In this document: piece by piece, positions 47,656-61,250 of the stretch | How the letters are laid out: the number at the start of each line of letters is the position of its first letter | How positions within the stretch are numbered: position 1 is the first letter of the stretch | From: Saccoglossus kowalevskii | Lineage: Eukaryota; Hemichordata; Enteropneusta; Harrimaniidae | Direction of reading: 5' to 3' | DNA: 64,000 bases | NCBI RefSeq assembly: GCF_000003605.2 | Contig: NW_003144111.1 | Location: forward strand, 1-64,000 | Notes under the pieces: model-generated | Databases searched by the model: none | What the model was told of the DNA's origin: nothing | The model's input: the letters and a program-made list of their open reading frames with translations, nothing else | Made by a program: the position numbers and the translations under genes

Positions 47656-50600
47656 CTGATGCAATCCTAGTGGTATCGTGTGGTTACTGCTGCGATACAC
47701 TCATACAAACCTAGTGTTATCATCGTGTTGCTGATGCAATCCTAGTGGTATCGTGTGGTTACTGCTACGATACACTCATACAAACCTAGTGTTATCATCG
47801 TGTTGCTGATGCAATCCTGGTGGTATCGTGTGGTTACTGCTGCGATACACTCATACAAACCTAGTGTTATCATTGTGTAGCTGATGCAATCCTAGTGGTA
47901 TCGTGTGGTTACTGCTGCGATACACTCGTACAAACCTAGTGTTATCATCGTGTTGCTGATGCAATCCTGGTGGTATCGTGTGGTTACTGCTGCGATACAC
48001 TCATACAAACCTAGTGTTATCATCGTGTTGCTGATGTAATCCTAGTGGTATCGTGTGGTTACTGCTGCGATACACTCATACAAACCTAGTGTTATCATCG
48101 TGTTGCTGATGCAATCCTAGTGGTATCGTGTGGTTACTGCTGCGATACACTCATACAAACCTAGTGTTATCATCGTGTTGCTGATGCAATCCTAGTGGTA
48201 TCGTGTGGTTACTGCTGCGATACACTCATACAAACCTAGTGTTATCATCGTGTTGCTGATGCAATCCTGGTGGTATCGTGTGGTTACTGCTGCGATACAC
48301 TCATACAAACCTAGTGTTATCATCATGTAGCTGATGCAATCCTAGTGGTATCGTGGGATTACTGCTGCGATACACTCATACAAACCTAGTGTTATCATCG
48401 TGTTGCTGATGCAATCCTGGTGGTATCGTGGGATTACTGCTGCGATACACTCATACAAACCTAGTGTTATCATCGTATTGCTGATGCAATCCTAGTGGTA
48501 TCGTGGGATTACTGCTGCGATACACTCATACAAACCTAGTGTTATCATCGTGTAGCTGATGCAATCCTGGTGGTATCGTGTGGTTACTGCTGCGATACAC
48601 TCATACAAACCTAGTGTTATCATCGTTTAGCTGATGCAATCCTAGTGGTATCGTGTGGTTACTGCTGCGATACACTCATACAAACCTAGTGTTATCATCG
48701 TGTAGCTTGATGCAATCCTGGTGGTATCATGTGGTTACTGCTGCGATACACTCATACAAACCTAGTGTTATCATCGTGTAGCTGATGCAATCCTAGTGGT
48801 ATCGTGTGGTTACTGCTGCGATACACTCATACAAACCTAGTGTTATCATCGTGTTGCTGATGCAATCCTTGTGGTATCGTGGGATTACAACTGCGATACA
48901 CTCATACAAACCTACTGTTATCATCGTGTTGCTGATGCAATCCTAGTGATATCGTGGGATTACTGCTGCGATACACTCATACAAACCTAGTGTTATCATC
49001 GTGTTGCTGATGCAATCCTGGTGGTATCCTGGGATTACTGCTGCGATACACTCATACAAACCTAGTGTTATCATCGTGTTGCTGATGCAATCCTGGTGGT
49101 ATCGTGGGATTACTGCTGCGATACACTCATACAAACCTAGTGTTATCATCGTGTAGCTGATGCAATCCTGGTGGTATCGTGTGGTTACTGCTGCGATACA
49201 CTCATACAAACCTAGTGTTATCATCGTGTAGCTGATGCAATCCTAGTGGTATCGTGTGGTTACTGCTGCGATACACTCATACAAACCTAGTGTTATCATC
49301 GTGTAGCTGATGCAATCCTGGTGGTATCATGTGGTTACTGCTGCGATACACTCATACAAACCTAGTGTTATCATCGTGTAGCTGATGCAATCCTAGTGGT
49401 ATCGTGTGGTTACTGCTGCGATACACTCATACAAACCTAGTGTTATCATCGTGTTGCTGATGCAATCCTGGTGGTATCGTTTGGTTACTGCTGCGATACA
49501 CTCATACAAACCTAGTGTTATCATCATATTGCTGATGCAATCCTAGTGGTATCGTGTGGTTACTGCTGCGATACACTCATACAAACCTAGTGTTATCATC
49601 GTGTAGCTGATGCAATCCTAGTGATATCGTGTGGTTACTGCTGCAATACACTCATACAAACCTAGTGTTATCATCGTGTTGCTGATGCAATCCTGGTGGT
49701 ATCGTGTGGTTACTGCTGCGATACACTCATACAAACCTAGTGTTATCATCGTGTAGCTGATGCAATCTTGGTGGTATCGTGTGGTTACTGCTGCGATACA
49801 CTCATACAAACCTAGTGTTATCATTGTGTAGCTGATGCAATCCTAGTGGTATCGTGTGGTTACTGCTGCGATACACTCGTACAAACCTAGTGTTATCATC
49901 GTGTTGCTGATGGAATCCTGGTGGTATCGTGTGGTTACTGCTGCGATACACTCATACAAACCTAGTGTTATCATCGTGTTGCTGATGTAATCCTAGTGGT
50001 ATCGTGTGGTTACTGCTGCGATACACTCATACAAACCTAGTGTTATCATCGTGTTGCTGATGCAATCCTAGTGGTATCGTGTGGTTACTGCTGCGATACA
50101 CTCATACAAACCTAGTGTTATCATCGTGTTGCTGATGCAATCCTAGTGGTATCGTGTGGTTACTGCTGTGATACACTCATACAAACCTAGTGTTATCATC
50201 GTGTTGCTGATGCAATCCTGGTGGTATCGTGTGGTTACTGCTGCGATACACTCATACAAACCTAGTGTTATCATCGTGTAGCTGATGCAATCCTAGTGGT
50301 ATCGTGTGGTTACTGCTGCGATACACTCATACAAACCTAGTGTTATCATCGTGTAGCTGATGCAATCCTAGTGGTATCGTGTGGTTACTGCTGCAATACA
50401 CTCATACAAACCTAGTGTTATCATCGTGTTGCTGATGCAATGCTGGTGGTATCGTGTGGTTACTGCTGCGATACACTCATACAAACCTAGTGTTATCATC
50501 GTGTAGCTGATGCAATCCTAGTGGTATCGTGTGGTTACTGCTGCGATACACTCATACAAACCTAGTGTTATCATCGTGTTGCTGATGCAATCCTGGTGGT

Positions 50601-50980
50601 ATCGTGTGGTTACTGCTGCGATACACTCATACAAACCTAGTGTTATCATCGTGTTGCTGATGCAATCCTAGTGGTATCGTGTGGTTACTGCTGCGATACA
50701 CTCATACAAACCTAGTGTTATCATCGTGTTGCTGATGCAATCCTGGTGGTATCGTGTGGTTACTGCTGCGATACACTCATACAAACCTAGTGTTATCATC
50801 GTGTTGCTGATGCAATCCTGGTGGTATCGTGTGGTTACTGCTGCGATACACTCATACAAACCTAGTGTTATCATCGTGTTGCTGATGCAATCCTAGTGGT
50901 ATCGTGTGCTTACTGCTGCGATACACTCATACAAACCTAGTGTTATCATCGTGTTGCTGATGCAATCCTGGTGGTATCGT
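47656..50980 (+). repeat. D-rich tail, first part
   Basis: CTAGTGG and GTAGCTG monomers dominate, so few frames stay open. CTCGTAC monomers lie at 47,927 and 49,878, each after ATTGTGTAGC and followed within two monomers by GATGTAATCC. Further markers are ATCATGTAGC (48,323), CGTTTAGCTG (48,625), GTAGCTTGATG (+1, about 48,706), CTACTGTTATC, TATCCTGGG (about 49,027), GATGGAATCC (about 49,910) and AATGCTGG (about 50,440). Confidence 0.85.
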
Positions 50981-53900
50981 GTGGTTACTGCTGCGATACA
51001 CTCATACAAACCTAGTGTTTATCATCGTGTTGCTGATGCAATCCTGGTGGTATCGTGTGGTTACTGCTGCGATACACTCATACAAATCTAGTGTTATCAT
51101 CGTGTTGCTGATGCAATCCTGGTGGTATCGTGTGGTTACTGCTGCGATACACTCATACAAACCAAGTGTTATCATCGTGTTGCTGATGCAATCCTGGTGG
51201 TATCGTGTGGTTACTGCTGCGATACACTCATACAAACCTAGTGTTATTATCGTGTTGCTGATGCAATCCTGGTGGTATCGTGTGGTTACTGCTGCGATAC
51301 ACTCATACAAACCTAGTGTTATCATCGTGTTGCTGATGCAATCCTGGTGGTATCGTGTGGTTACTGCTGCGATACACTCATACAAACCTAGTGTTATCAT
51401 CGTATTGCTGATGCAATCCTGGTGGTATCGTGTGGTTACTGCTGCGATACACTCATACAAACCTAGTGTTATTATCGTGTTGCTGATGCAATCCTGGTGG
51501 TATCGTGTGGTTACTGCTGCGATACACTCATACAAACCTAGTGTTATCATCGTGTTGCTGATGCAATCCTGGTGGTATTGTGTGGTTACTGCTGCGATAC
51601 ACTCATACAAACCTAGTGTTATCATCGTATTGCTGATGCAGTCCTGGTGGTATCGTGGGATTACTGCTGCGATACACTCATACAAACCTAGTGTTATCAT
51701 CGTGTTGCTGATGCAATCCTGGTGGTATCGTGGGATTACTGCTGCGATACACTCATACAAACCTAGTGTTATCATCGTGTTGCTGATGCAATCCTGGTGG
51801 TATCGTGTGGTTACTGCTGCGATACACTCATACAAACCTAGTGTTATCATCGTGTTGCTGATGCAATCCTGGTGGTATCGTGTGGTTACTGCTGCGATAC
51901 ACTCATACAAACCTAGTGTTATCATCGTGTTGCTGATGCAATCCTAGTGGTATCCCGTGATTACTGCTGCGATACACTCATACAAACCTAGTGTTATCAT
52001 CGTGTTGCTGATGCATTTCTGGTGGTATCGTGTGGTTACTGCTGCGATACACTCATACAAACCTAGTATTATCATCGTGTTGCTGATGCAATCCTGGTGG
52101 TATCGTGTGGTTACTGCTGCGATACACTCATACAAACCTAGTGTTATCATCGTGTTGCTGATGCAATCCTGGTGGTATCGTGTGGTTACTGATGCGATAC
52201 ACTCATACAAACCTAGTGTTATCATCGTGTTGCTGATGCATTTCTGGTGGTATCGTGTGGTTACTGCTGCGATACACTCATACAAACCTAGTATTATCAT
52301 CGTGTTGCTGATGCAATCCTGGTGGTATCGTGTGGTTACTGCTGCGATACACTCATACAAACCTAGTGTTATCATCGTGTTGCTGATGCAATCCTCGTGG
52401 TATTGTGTGGTTACTGATGCGATACACTCATACAAACCTAGTGTTATCATCGTATTGCTGATGCAATCCTGGTGGTATCGTGTGGTTACTGCTGCGATAC
52501 ACTCATACAAACCTAGTGTTATTATCGTGTTGCTGATGCAATCCTGGAGGTATCGTGTGGTTACTGCTGCGATACACTCATACAAACCTAGTGTTATCAT
52601 CTTGTTGCTGATGCAATCCTGGTGGTATTGTGTGGTTACTGCTGCGATACACTCATACAAACCTAGTGTTATCATCGTATTGCTGATGCAGTCCTGGTGG
52701 TATCGTGGGATTACTGCTGCGATACACTCATACAAACCTAGTGTTATCATCGTGTTGCTGATGCAATCCTGGTGGTATCGTGGGATTACTGCTGCGATAC
52801 ACTCATACAAACCTAGTGTTATCATCGTGTTGCTGATGCAATCCTAGTGGTATCGTGTGGTTACTGCTGCGATACACTCATACAAACCTAGTGTTATCAT
52901 CGTGTTGCTGATGCAATCCTGGTGGTATCGTGTGGTTACTGCTGCGATACACTCATACAAACCTAGTGTTATCATCGTGTTGCTGATGCAATCCTGGTGG
53001 TATCGCGTGGTTACTGCTGCGATACACTCATACAAACCTAGTGTTATCATCGTATTGCTGATGCAATCCTGGTGGTATCGTGGGATTACTGCTGCGATAC
53101 ACTCATACAAACCTAGTGTTATCATCGTGTTGCTGATGCAATCCTGGTGGTATCGTGGGATTACTGCTGCGATACACTCATACAAACCTAGTGTTATCAT
53201 CGTATTGCTGATGCAATCCTGGTGGTATCGTGTGGTTACTGCTGGGATACACTCATACAAACCTAGTGTTATCATCGTGTAGCTGATGCAATCCTAGTGG
53301 TATCGTGTGGTTACTGCTGCAATACACTCATACAAACCTAGTGTTATCATCGTGTTGCTGATGCAATCCTGGTGGTATCGTGGGATTACTGCTGCGATAC
53401 ACTCATACAAACCTAGTGTTATCATCGTGTAGCTGATGCAATCCTGGTGGTATCGTGTGGTTACTGCTGCGATACACTCATACAAACCTAGTGTTATCAT
53501 CGTGTTGCTGATGCAATCCTGGTGGTATCGTGTGGTTACTGCTGCGATACACTCATACAAACCTAGTGTTATCATCGTGTTGCTGATGCAATCCTGGTGG
53601 TATCGTGTGGTTACTGCTGCGATACACTCATACAAACCTAGTGTTATCATCGTGTTGCTGATGCAATCCTGGTGGTATCGTGTGGTTACTGCTGCGATAC
53701 ACTCATACAAACCTAGTGTTATCATCGTATTGCTGATGCAATCCTGGTGGTATCGTGGGATTACTGCTGCGATACACTCATACAAACCTAGTGTTATCAT
53801 CGTATTGCTGATGCAATCCTGGTGGTATCGTGGGATTACTGCTGCGATACACTCATACAAACCTAGTGTTATCATCGTGTTGCTGATGCAATCCTGGTGG

Positions 53901-54050
53901 TATTGTGGGATTACTGCTGCGATACACTCATACAAACCTAGTGTTATCATCGTATTGCTGATGCAATCCTGGTGGTATCGTGTGGTTACTGCTGCGATAC
54001 ACTCATACAAACCTAGTGTTATCATCGTGTAGCTGATGCAATCCTAGTGG
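50981..54050 (+). repeat. V/G-rich island within the D-rich tail
   Basis: 51,002-51,930 is a V run with ACAAATCTAG, GTTATTATC and CAGTCCTGG variants ending in G copies. 51,950-52,450 has TATCCCGTG and two GCATTTCTGG groups 225 bp (three monomers) apart. 52,857-53,280 follows the module C pattern (TATCGCGTGG, GTATTG G copies, GCTGGGATAC, D). 53,436-54,032 ends like block A (GTATTG G copies, TATTGTGGG, V, D). A 1-bp gain (GTGTTTATC) lies at about 51,019. Confidence 0.82.
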
Positions 54051-57000
54051 TATTGTGTGGTTACTGCTGCAATACACTCATACAAACCTAGTGTTATCAT
54101 CGTGTTGCTGATGCAATCCTAGTGGTATCGTGTGGTTACTGCTGCGATACACTCATACAAACCTAGTGTTATCATCGTGTTGCTGATGCAATCCTAGTGG
54201 TATCGTGTGGTTACTGCTGCGATACACTCATACAAACCTAGTGTTATCATCGTGTTGCTGATGCAATCCTGGTGGTATCGTGTGGTTACTGCTGCGATAC
54301 ACTCATACAAACCTAGTGTTATCATTGTGTAGCTGATGCAATCCTAGTGGTATCGTGTGGTTACTGCTGCGATACACTCGTACAAACCTAGTGTTATCAT
54401 CGTGTTGCTGATGCAATCCTGGTGGTATCGTGTGGTTACTGCTGCGATACACTCATACAAACCTAGTGTTATCATCGTGTTGCTGATGCAATCCTGGTGG
54501 TATCGTGTGGTTACTGCTGCGATACACTCATACAAACCTAGTGTTATCATCGTGTTGCTGATGCAATCATGGTGGTATCGTGTGGTTACTGCTGCGATAC
54601 ACTCATACAAACCTAGTGTTATCATCGTGTTGCTGATGCAATCCTAGGTGGTATCGTGTGGTTACTGCTGCGATACACTCATACAAACCTAGTGTTATCA
54701 TCGTGTTGCTGATGCAATCCTGGTGGTATCGTGTGGTTACTGCTGCGATACACTCATACAAACCTAGTGTTATCATCATGTAGCTGATGCAATCCTAGTG
54801 GTATCGTGGGATTACTGCTGCGATACACTCATACAAACCTAGTGTTATCATCGTGTTGCTGATGCAATCCTGGTGGTATCGTGGGATTACTGCTGCGATA
54901 CACTCATACAAACCTAGTGTTATCATCGTATTGCTGATGCAATCTTAGTGGTATCGTGGGATCACTGCTGCGATACACTCATACAAACCTAGTGTTATCA
55001 TCGTGTAGCTGATGCAATCCTGGTGGTATCGTGTGGTTACTGCTGCGATACACTCATACAAACCTAGTGTTATCATCGTTTAGCTGATGCAATCCTAGTG
55101 GTATCGTGTGGTTACTGCTGCGATACACTCATACAAACCTAGTGTTATCATCGTGTAGCTGATGCAATCCTGGTGGTATCATGTGGTTACTGCTGCGATC
55201 CACTCATACAAACCTAGTGTTATCATCGTGTAGCTGATGCAATCCTAGTGGTATCGTGTGGTTACTGCTGCGATACACTCATACAAACCAAGTGTTATCA
55301 TCGTGTTGCTGATGCAATCCTGGTGGTATCGTGTGGTTACTGCTGCGATACACTCATACAAACCTAGTGTTATCATCGTGTTGCTGATGCAATCCTGGTG
55401 GTATCGTGTGGTTACTGCTGCGATACACTCATACAAACCAAGTGTTATCATCGTGTTGCTGATGCAATCCTGGTGGTATCGTGTGGTTACTGCTGCGATA
55501 CACTCATACAAACCTAGTGTTATCATCGTGTTGCTGATGCAATCCTGGTGGTATCGTGTGGTTACTGCTGCGATACACTCATACAAACCTAGTGTTATCA
55601 TCGTGTAGCTGATGCAATCCTAGTGGTATCGTGTGGTTACTGCTGCGATACACTCATACAAACCTAGTGTTATCATCGTGTTGCTGATGCAATCCTAGTG
55701 GTATCGTGTGGTTACTGCTACGATACACTCATACAAACCTAGTGTTATCATCGTGTTGCTGATGCAATCCTGGTGGTATCGTGTGGTTACTGCTGCGATA
55801 CACTCATACAAACCTAGTGTTATCATTGTGTAGCTGATGCAATCCTAGTGGTATCGTGTGGTTACTGCTGCGATACACTCGTACAAACCTAGTGTTATCA
55901 TCGTGTTGCTGATGCAATCCTGGTGGTATCGTGTGGTTACTGCTGCGATACACTCATACAAACCTAGTGTTATCATCGTGTTGCTGATGTAATCCTAGTG
56001 GTATCATGTGGTTACTGCTGCGATACACTCATACAAACCTAGTGTTATCATCGTGTTGCTGATGCAATCCTAGTGGTATCGTGTGGTTACTGCTGCGATA
56101 CACTCATACAAACATAGTTTTATCATCGTGTTGCTGATGCAATCCTAGTGGTATCATGTGGTTACTGCTGCGATACACTCATACAAACCTAGTGTTATCA
56201 TTGTGTTGCTGATGCAATCCTGGTGCTATCGTGTGGTTACTGCTGCGATACACTCATACAAACCTAGTGTTATCATCGTGTAGCTGATGCAATCCTAGTG
56301 GTATCGTGTGGTTACTGCTGCGATACACTCATACAAACCTAGTGTTATCATCGTGTTGCTGATGCAATCCTGGTGGTATCGTGTGGTTACTGCTGCGATA
56401 CACTCATACAAACCTAGTGTTATCATCGTGTAGCTGATGCAATCCTAGTGGTATCGTGTGGTTACTGCTGCGATACACTCATACAAACCTAGTGTTATCA
56501 TCGTGTTGCTGATGCAATCCTAGTGGTATCGTGTGGTTACTGCTGCGATACACTCATACAAACCTAGTGCTTTCATCGTGTTGCTGATGCAATCCTAGTG
56601 GTATTGTGTGGTTACTGCTGCGATACACTCATACAAACCTAGTGTTATCATCGTGTAGCTGATGCAATCCTAGTGGTATCGTGTGGTTACTGCTGCAATA
56701 CACTCATACAAACCTAGTGTTATCATCGTGTTGCTGATGCAATGCTGGTGGTATCGTGTGGTTACTGCTGCGATACACTCATACAAACCTAGTGTTATCA
56801 TCGTGTAGCTGATGCAATCCTAGTGGTATCGTGTGGTTACTGCTGCGATACACTCATACAAACCTAGTGTTATCATCGTGTTGCTGATGCAATCCTGGTG
56901 GTATCGTGTGGTTACTGCTGCGATACACTCATACAAACCTAGTGTTATCATCGTGTTGCTGATGCAATCCTAGTGGTATCGTGTGGTTACTGCTGCGATA

Positions 57001-59450
57001 CACTCATACAAACCTAGTGTTATCATCGTGTTGCTGATGCAATCCTAGTGATATTGTGGGAATACTGCTGCGATACACTCATACAAACCTAGTGTTTATC
57101 ATCGTGTTGCTGATGCAATCCTGGTGGTATCGTGGGATTACTGCTGCAATACACTCATACAAACCTAGTGTTATCATCGTGTTGCTGATGCAATCCTGGT
57201 GGTATCGTGGGATTACTGCTGCGATACACTCACACAAACCTAGTGTTATCATCGTGTTGCTGATGCAATCCTAGTGGTATCGTGGGATTACTGCTGCGAT
57301 ACACTCATACAAACCTAGTGTTATCATCATGTTGCTGATGCAATCCTAGTGGTATCGTGTGGTTACTGCTGCGATACACTCATACAAACCTAGTGTTATC
57401 ATTGTGTAGCTGATGCAATCCTAGTGGTATCGTGTGGTTACTGCTGCGATACACTCGTACAAACCTAGTGTTATCATCGTGTTGCTGATGGAATCCTGGT
57501 GGTATCGTGTGGTTACTGCTGCGATACACTCATACAAACCTAGTGTTATCATCGTGTTGCTGATGTAATCCTAGTGGTATCGTGTGGTTACTGCTGCGAT
57601 ACACTCATACAAACCTAGTGTTATCATCGTGTTGCTGATGCAATCCTAGTGGTATCGTGTGGTTACTGCTGTGATACACTCATACAAACCTAGTGTTATC
57701 ATCGTGTTGCTGATGCAATCCTAGTGGTATCGTGTGGTTACTGCTGTGATACACTCATACAAACCTAGTGTTATCATCGTGTTGCTGATGCAATCCTGGT
57801 GGTATCGTGTGGTTACTGCTGCGATACACTCATACAAACCTAGTGTTATCATCGTGTAGCTGATGCAATCCTAGTGGTATCGTGTGGTTACTGCTGCGAT
57901 ACACTCATACAAACCTAGTGTTATCATCGTGTTGCTGATGCAATCCTGGTAGTATCGTGGGATTACTGCTGCGATACACTCATACAAACCTAGTGTTATC
58001 ATCGTGTTGCTGATGCAATCCTGGTGCTATCGTGGGATTACTGCTGCGATACACTCATACAAACCTCGTGTTATAATCGTATTGCTGATGCAATCCTAGT
58101 GGTATTGTGGGATTACTGCTGTGATACACTCATACAAACCTAGTGTTATCATCGTGTAGCTGATGCAATCCTGGTGGTATCGTGTTGTTACTGCTGCGAT
58201 ACACTCATACAAACCTAGTGTTATCATCGTGTAGCTGATGCAATCCTAGTGGTATCGTGTGGTTACTGCTGCGATACACTCATACAAACCTAGTGTTATC
58301 ATCGTGTTGCTGATGCAATCCTGGTGGTATTGTGTGGTTACTGCTGCGATACACTCATACAAACCTAGTGTTATCATCGTGTTGCTGATGCAATCCTAGT
58401 GGTATCGTGTGGTTACTGCTGCGATACACTCATACAAACCTAGTGTTATCATCGTGTAGCTGATGCAATCCTAGTGGTATCGTGTGGTTACTGCTGTGAT
58501 ACACTCATACAAACCTAGTGTTATCATCGTGTTGCTGATGCAATCCTAGTGGTATCGTGTGGTTACTGCTGCGATACACTCATACAAACCTAGTGTTATC
58601 ATCGTGTAGCTGATGCAATCCTAGTGGTATCGTGGGATTACTGCTGCGATACACTCATACAAACCTAGTGTTATCATCGTGTTGCTGATGCAATCCTGGT
58701 GGTATCGTGGGATTACTGCTGCGATACACTCATACAAACCTAGTGTTATCATCGTGTTGCTGATGCAATCCTAGTGATATTGTGGGAATACTGCTGCGAT
58801 ACACTCATACAAACCTAGTGTTATCATCGTGTTGCTGATGCAATCCTGGTGGTATCGTGGGATTACTGCTGCAATACACTCATACAAACCTAGTGTTATC
58901 ATCGTGTTGCTGATGCAATCCTGGTGGTATCGTGGGATTACTGCTGCGATACACTCACACAAACCTAGTGTTATCATCGTGTTGCTGATGCAATCCTAGT
59001 GGTATCGTGGGATTACTGCTGCGATACACTCATACAAACCTAGTGTTATCATCATGTTGCTGATGCAATCCTAGTGGTATCGTGTGGTTACTGCTGCGAT
59101 ACACTCATACAAACCTAGTGTTATCATTTGTGTAGCTGATGCAATCCTAGTGGTATCGTGTGGTTACTGCTGCGATACACTCATACAAACCTAGTGTTAT
59201 CATCGTGTTGCTGATGGAATCCTGGTGGTATCGTGTGGTTACTGCTGCGATACACTCATACAAACCTAGTGTTATCATCGTGTTGCTGATGCAATCCTAG
59301 TGGTATCGTGTGGTTACTGCTGCGATACACTCATACAAACCTAGTGTTATCATCGTGTTGCTGATGCAATCCTAGTGGTATCGTGTGGTTACTGCTGCGA
59401 TACACTCATACAAACCTAGTGTTATCATCGTGTTGGTGATGCAATCCTAG
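54051..59450 (+). repeat. D-rich tail, second part
   Basis: CTCGTAC monomers at 54,379, 55,880 and 57,456 are 20 and 21 monomers (plus one base each) apart. About 55,228-56,140 matches 47,275-48,187 at an offset of 7,953 bp, including GCTACGATAC and GATGTAATCC. About 54,750-55,260 matches 48,300-48,810 (offset 6,453). 56,640-57,000 matches 50,341-50,700 (AATGCTGG, offset 6,302). 57,045-57,660 and 58,771-59,380 share CTAGTGATATTG, GGGAATACTG, ACTCACACAAAC and GATGGAATCC at an offset of 1,726 bp. Extra single bases lie near 54,645 (CCTAGGTGG), 57,096 and 59,129. Confidence 0.85.
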
Positions 59451-61250
59451 TGGTATCGTGTGGTTACTGCTGCGATACACTCATACAAACCTAGTGTTAT
59501 CATCGTGTTGCTGATGCAATCCTGGTGGTATCGTGTGGTTACTGCTGCGATACACTCATACAAACCAAGTGTTATCATCGTGTTGCTGATGCAATCCTGG
59601 TGGTATCGTGGGATTACTGCTGCGATACACTCATACAAACCTAGTGTTATCATCGTATTGCTGATGCAATCCTAGTGGTATCGTGGGATTACTGCTGCGA
59701 TACACTCATACAAACCTAGTGTTATCATCGTGTAGCTGATGCAATCCTGGTGGTATCGTGTGGTTACTGCTGCGATACACTCATACAAACCTAGTGTTAT
59801 CATCGTTTAGCTGATGCAATCCTAGTGGTATCGTGTGGTTACTGCTGCGATACACTCATACAAACCTAGTGTTATCATCGTGTAGCTGATGCAATCCTGG
59901 TGGTATCATGTGGTTACTGCTGCGATCCACTCATACAAACCTAGTGTTATCATCGTGTAGCTGATGCAATCCTAGTGGTATCGTGTGGTTACTGCTGCGA
60001 TACACTCATACAAACCAAGTGTTATCATCGTGTTGCTGATGCAATCCTGGTGGTATCGTGTGGTTACTGCTGCGATACACTCATACAAACCTAGTGTTAT
60101 CATAGTGTTGCTGATGCAATCCTAGTGGTATCGTGGGATTACTGCTGCGATACACTCATACAAACCTAGTGTTATCATCGTGTTGCTGATGCAATCCTGG
60201 TGGTATCGTGTGGTTACTGCTGCGATACACTCATACAAACCTAGTGTTATCATCGTGTTGCTGATGCAATCCTGGTGGTATCGTGTGGTTACTGCTGCGA
60301 TACACTCATACAAACCTAGTGTTATCATCGTGTTGCTGATGCAATCCTAGTGGTATCATGGGATTACTGCTGCGATACACTCATACAAACCTAGTGTTAT
60401 CATTGTGTTGCTGATGCATTCCTGGTGGTATCGTGTGGTTACTGCTGCGATACACTCATACAAACCTAGTGTTATCATCGTGTTGCTGATGCAATCCTGG
60501 TGGTATCGTGTGGTTACTGCTGCGATACACTCATACAAACCTAGTGTTATCATCGTGTTGCTGATGCAATCCTGGTGGTATCGTGTGGTTACTGATGCGA
60601 TACACTCATACAAACCTAGTGTTATCATCGTGTTGCTGATGCAATCCCTGGTGGTATCGTGTGGTTACTGCTGCGATACACTCATACAAACCTAGTGTTA
60701 TCATCGTGTTGCTGATGCAATCCTGGTGGTATCGTGTGGTTACTGATGCGATACACTCATACAAACCTAGTGTTATCATCGTGTTGCTGATGCATTTCTG
60801 GTGGTATCGTGTGGTTACTGCTGCGATACACTCATACAAACCTAGTATTATCATCGTGTTGCTGATGCAATCCTGGTGGTATCGTGTGGTTACTGCTGCG
60901 ATACACTCATACAAACCTAGTGTTATCATCGTGTTGCTGATGCAATCCTCGTGGTATTGTGTGGTTACTGATGCGATACACTCATACAAACCTAGTGTTA
61001 GCATCGTGTTGCTGATGCAATCCTGGTGGTATCGTGTGGTTACTGCTGCGATACACTCATACAAACCTAGTGTTATCATCGTGTTGCTGATGCAATCCTG
61101 GTGGTATCGTGGGATTACTGCTGCGATACACTCATACAAACCTAGTGTTATCATCATATTGCTGATGCAATCCTGGTGGTATCGTGTGGTTACTGCTGCG
61201 ATACACTCATACAAACCTAGTGTTATCATCGTGTAGCTGATGCAATCCTA
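59451..61250 (+). repeat. Mixed modules, tail part three
   Basis: 59,640-60,050 repeats the CGTTTAGCTG / GCGATCCAC group of 54,900-55,330 (offset 4,727). 60,120-60,560 repeats the CTAGTGG-V-V-GATGCATTCC group of 6.95-7.46 kb. 60,700-60,990 repeats the GCATTTCTGG, CCTCGTGG, TTACTGATGC group of 52,146-52,440, and then GTTAGC and ATCATATTG copies follow. Extra single bases: AATCCCTGG near 60,646. Confidence 0.84.

Noticed and set aside
54641-54649. CCTAGGTGG as a functional palindromic site
   Set aside because: It is a single 1-bp G insertion in one CTAGTGG monomer and does not recur in the related copies at 48 kb.
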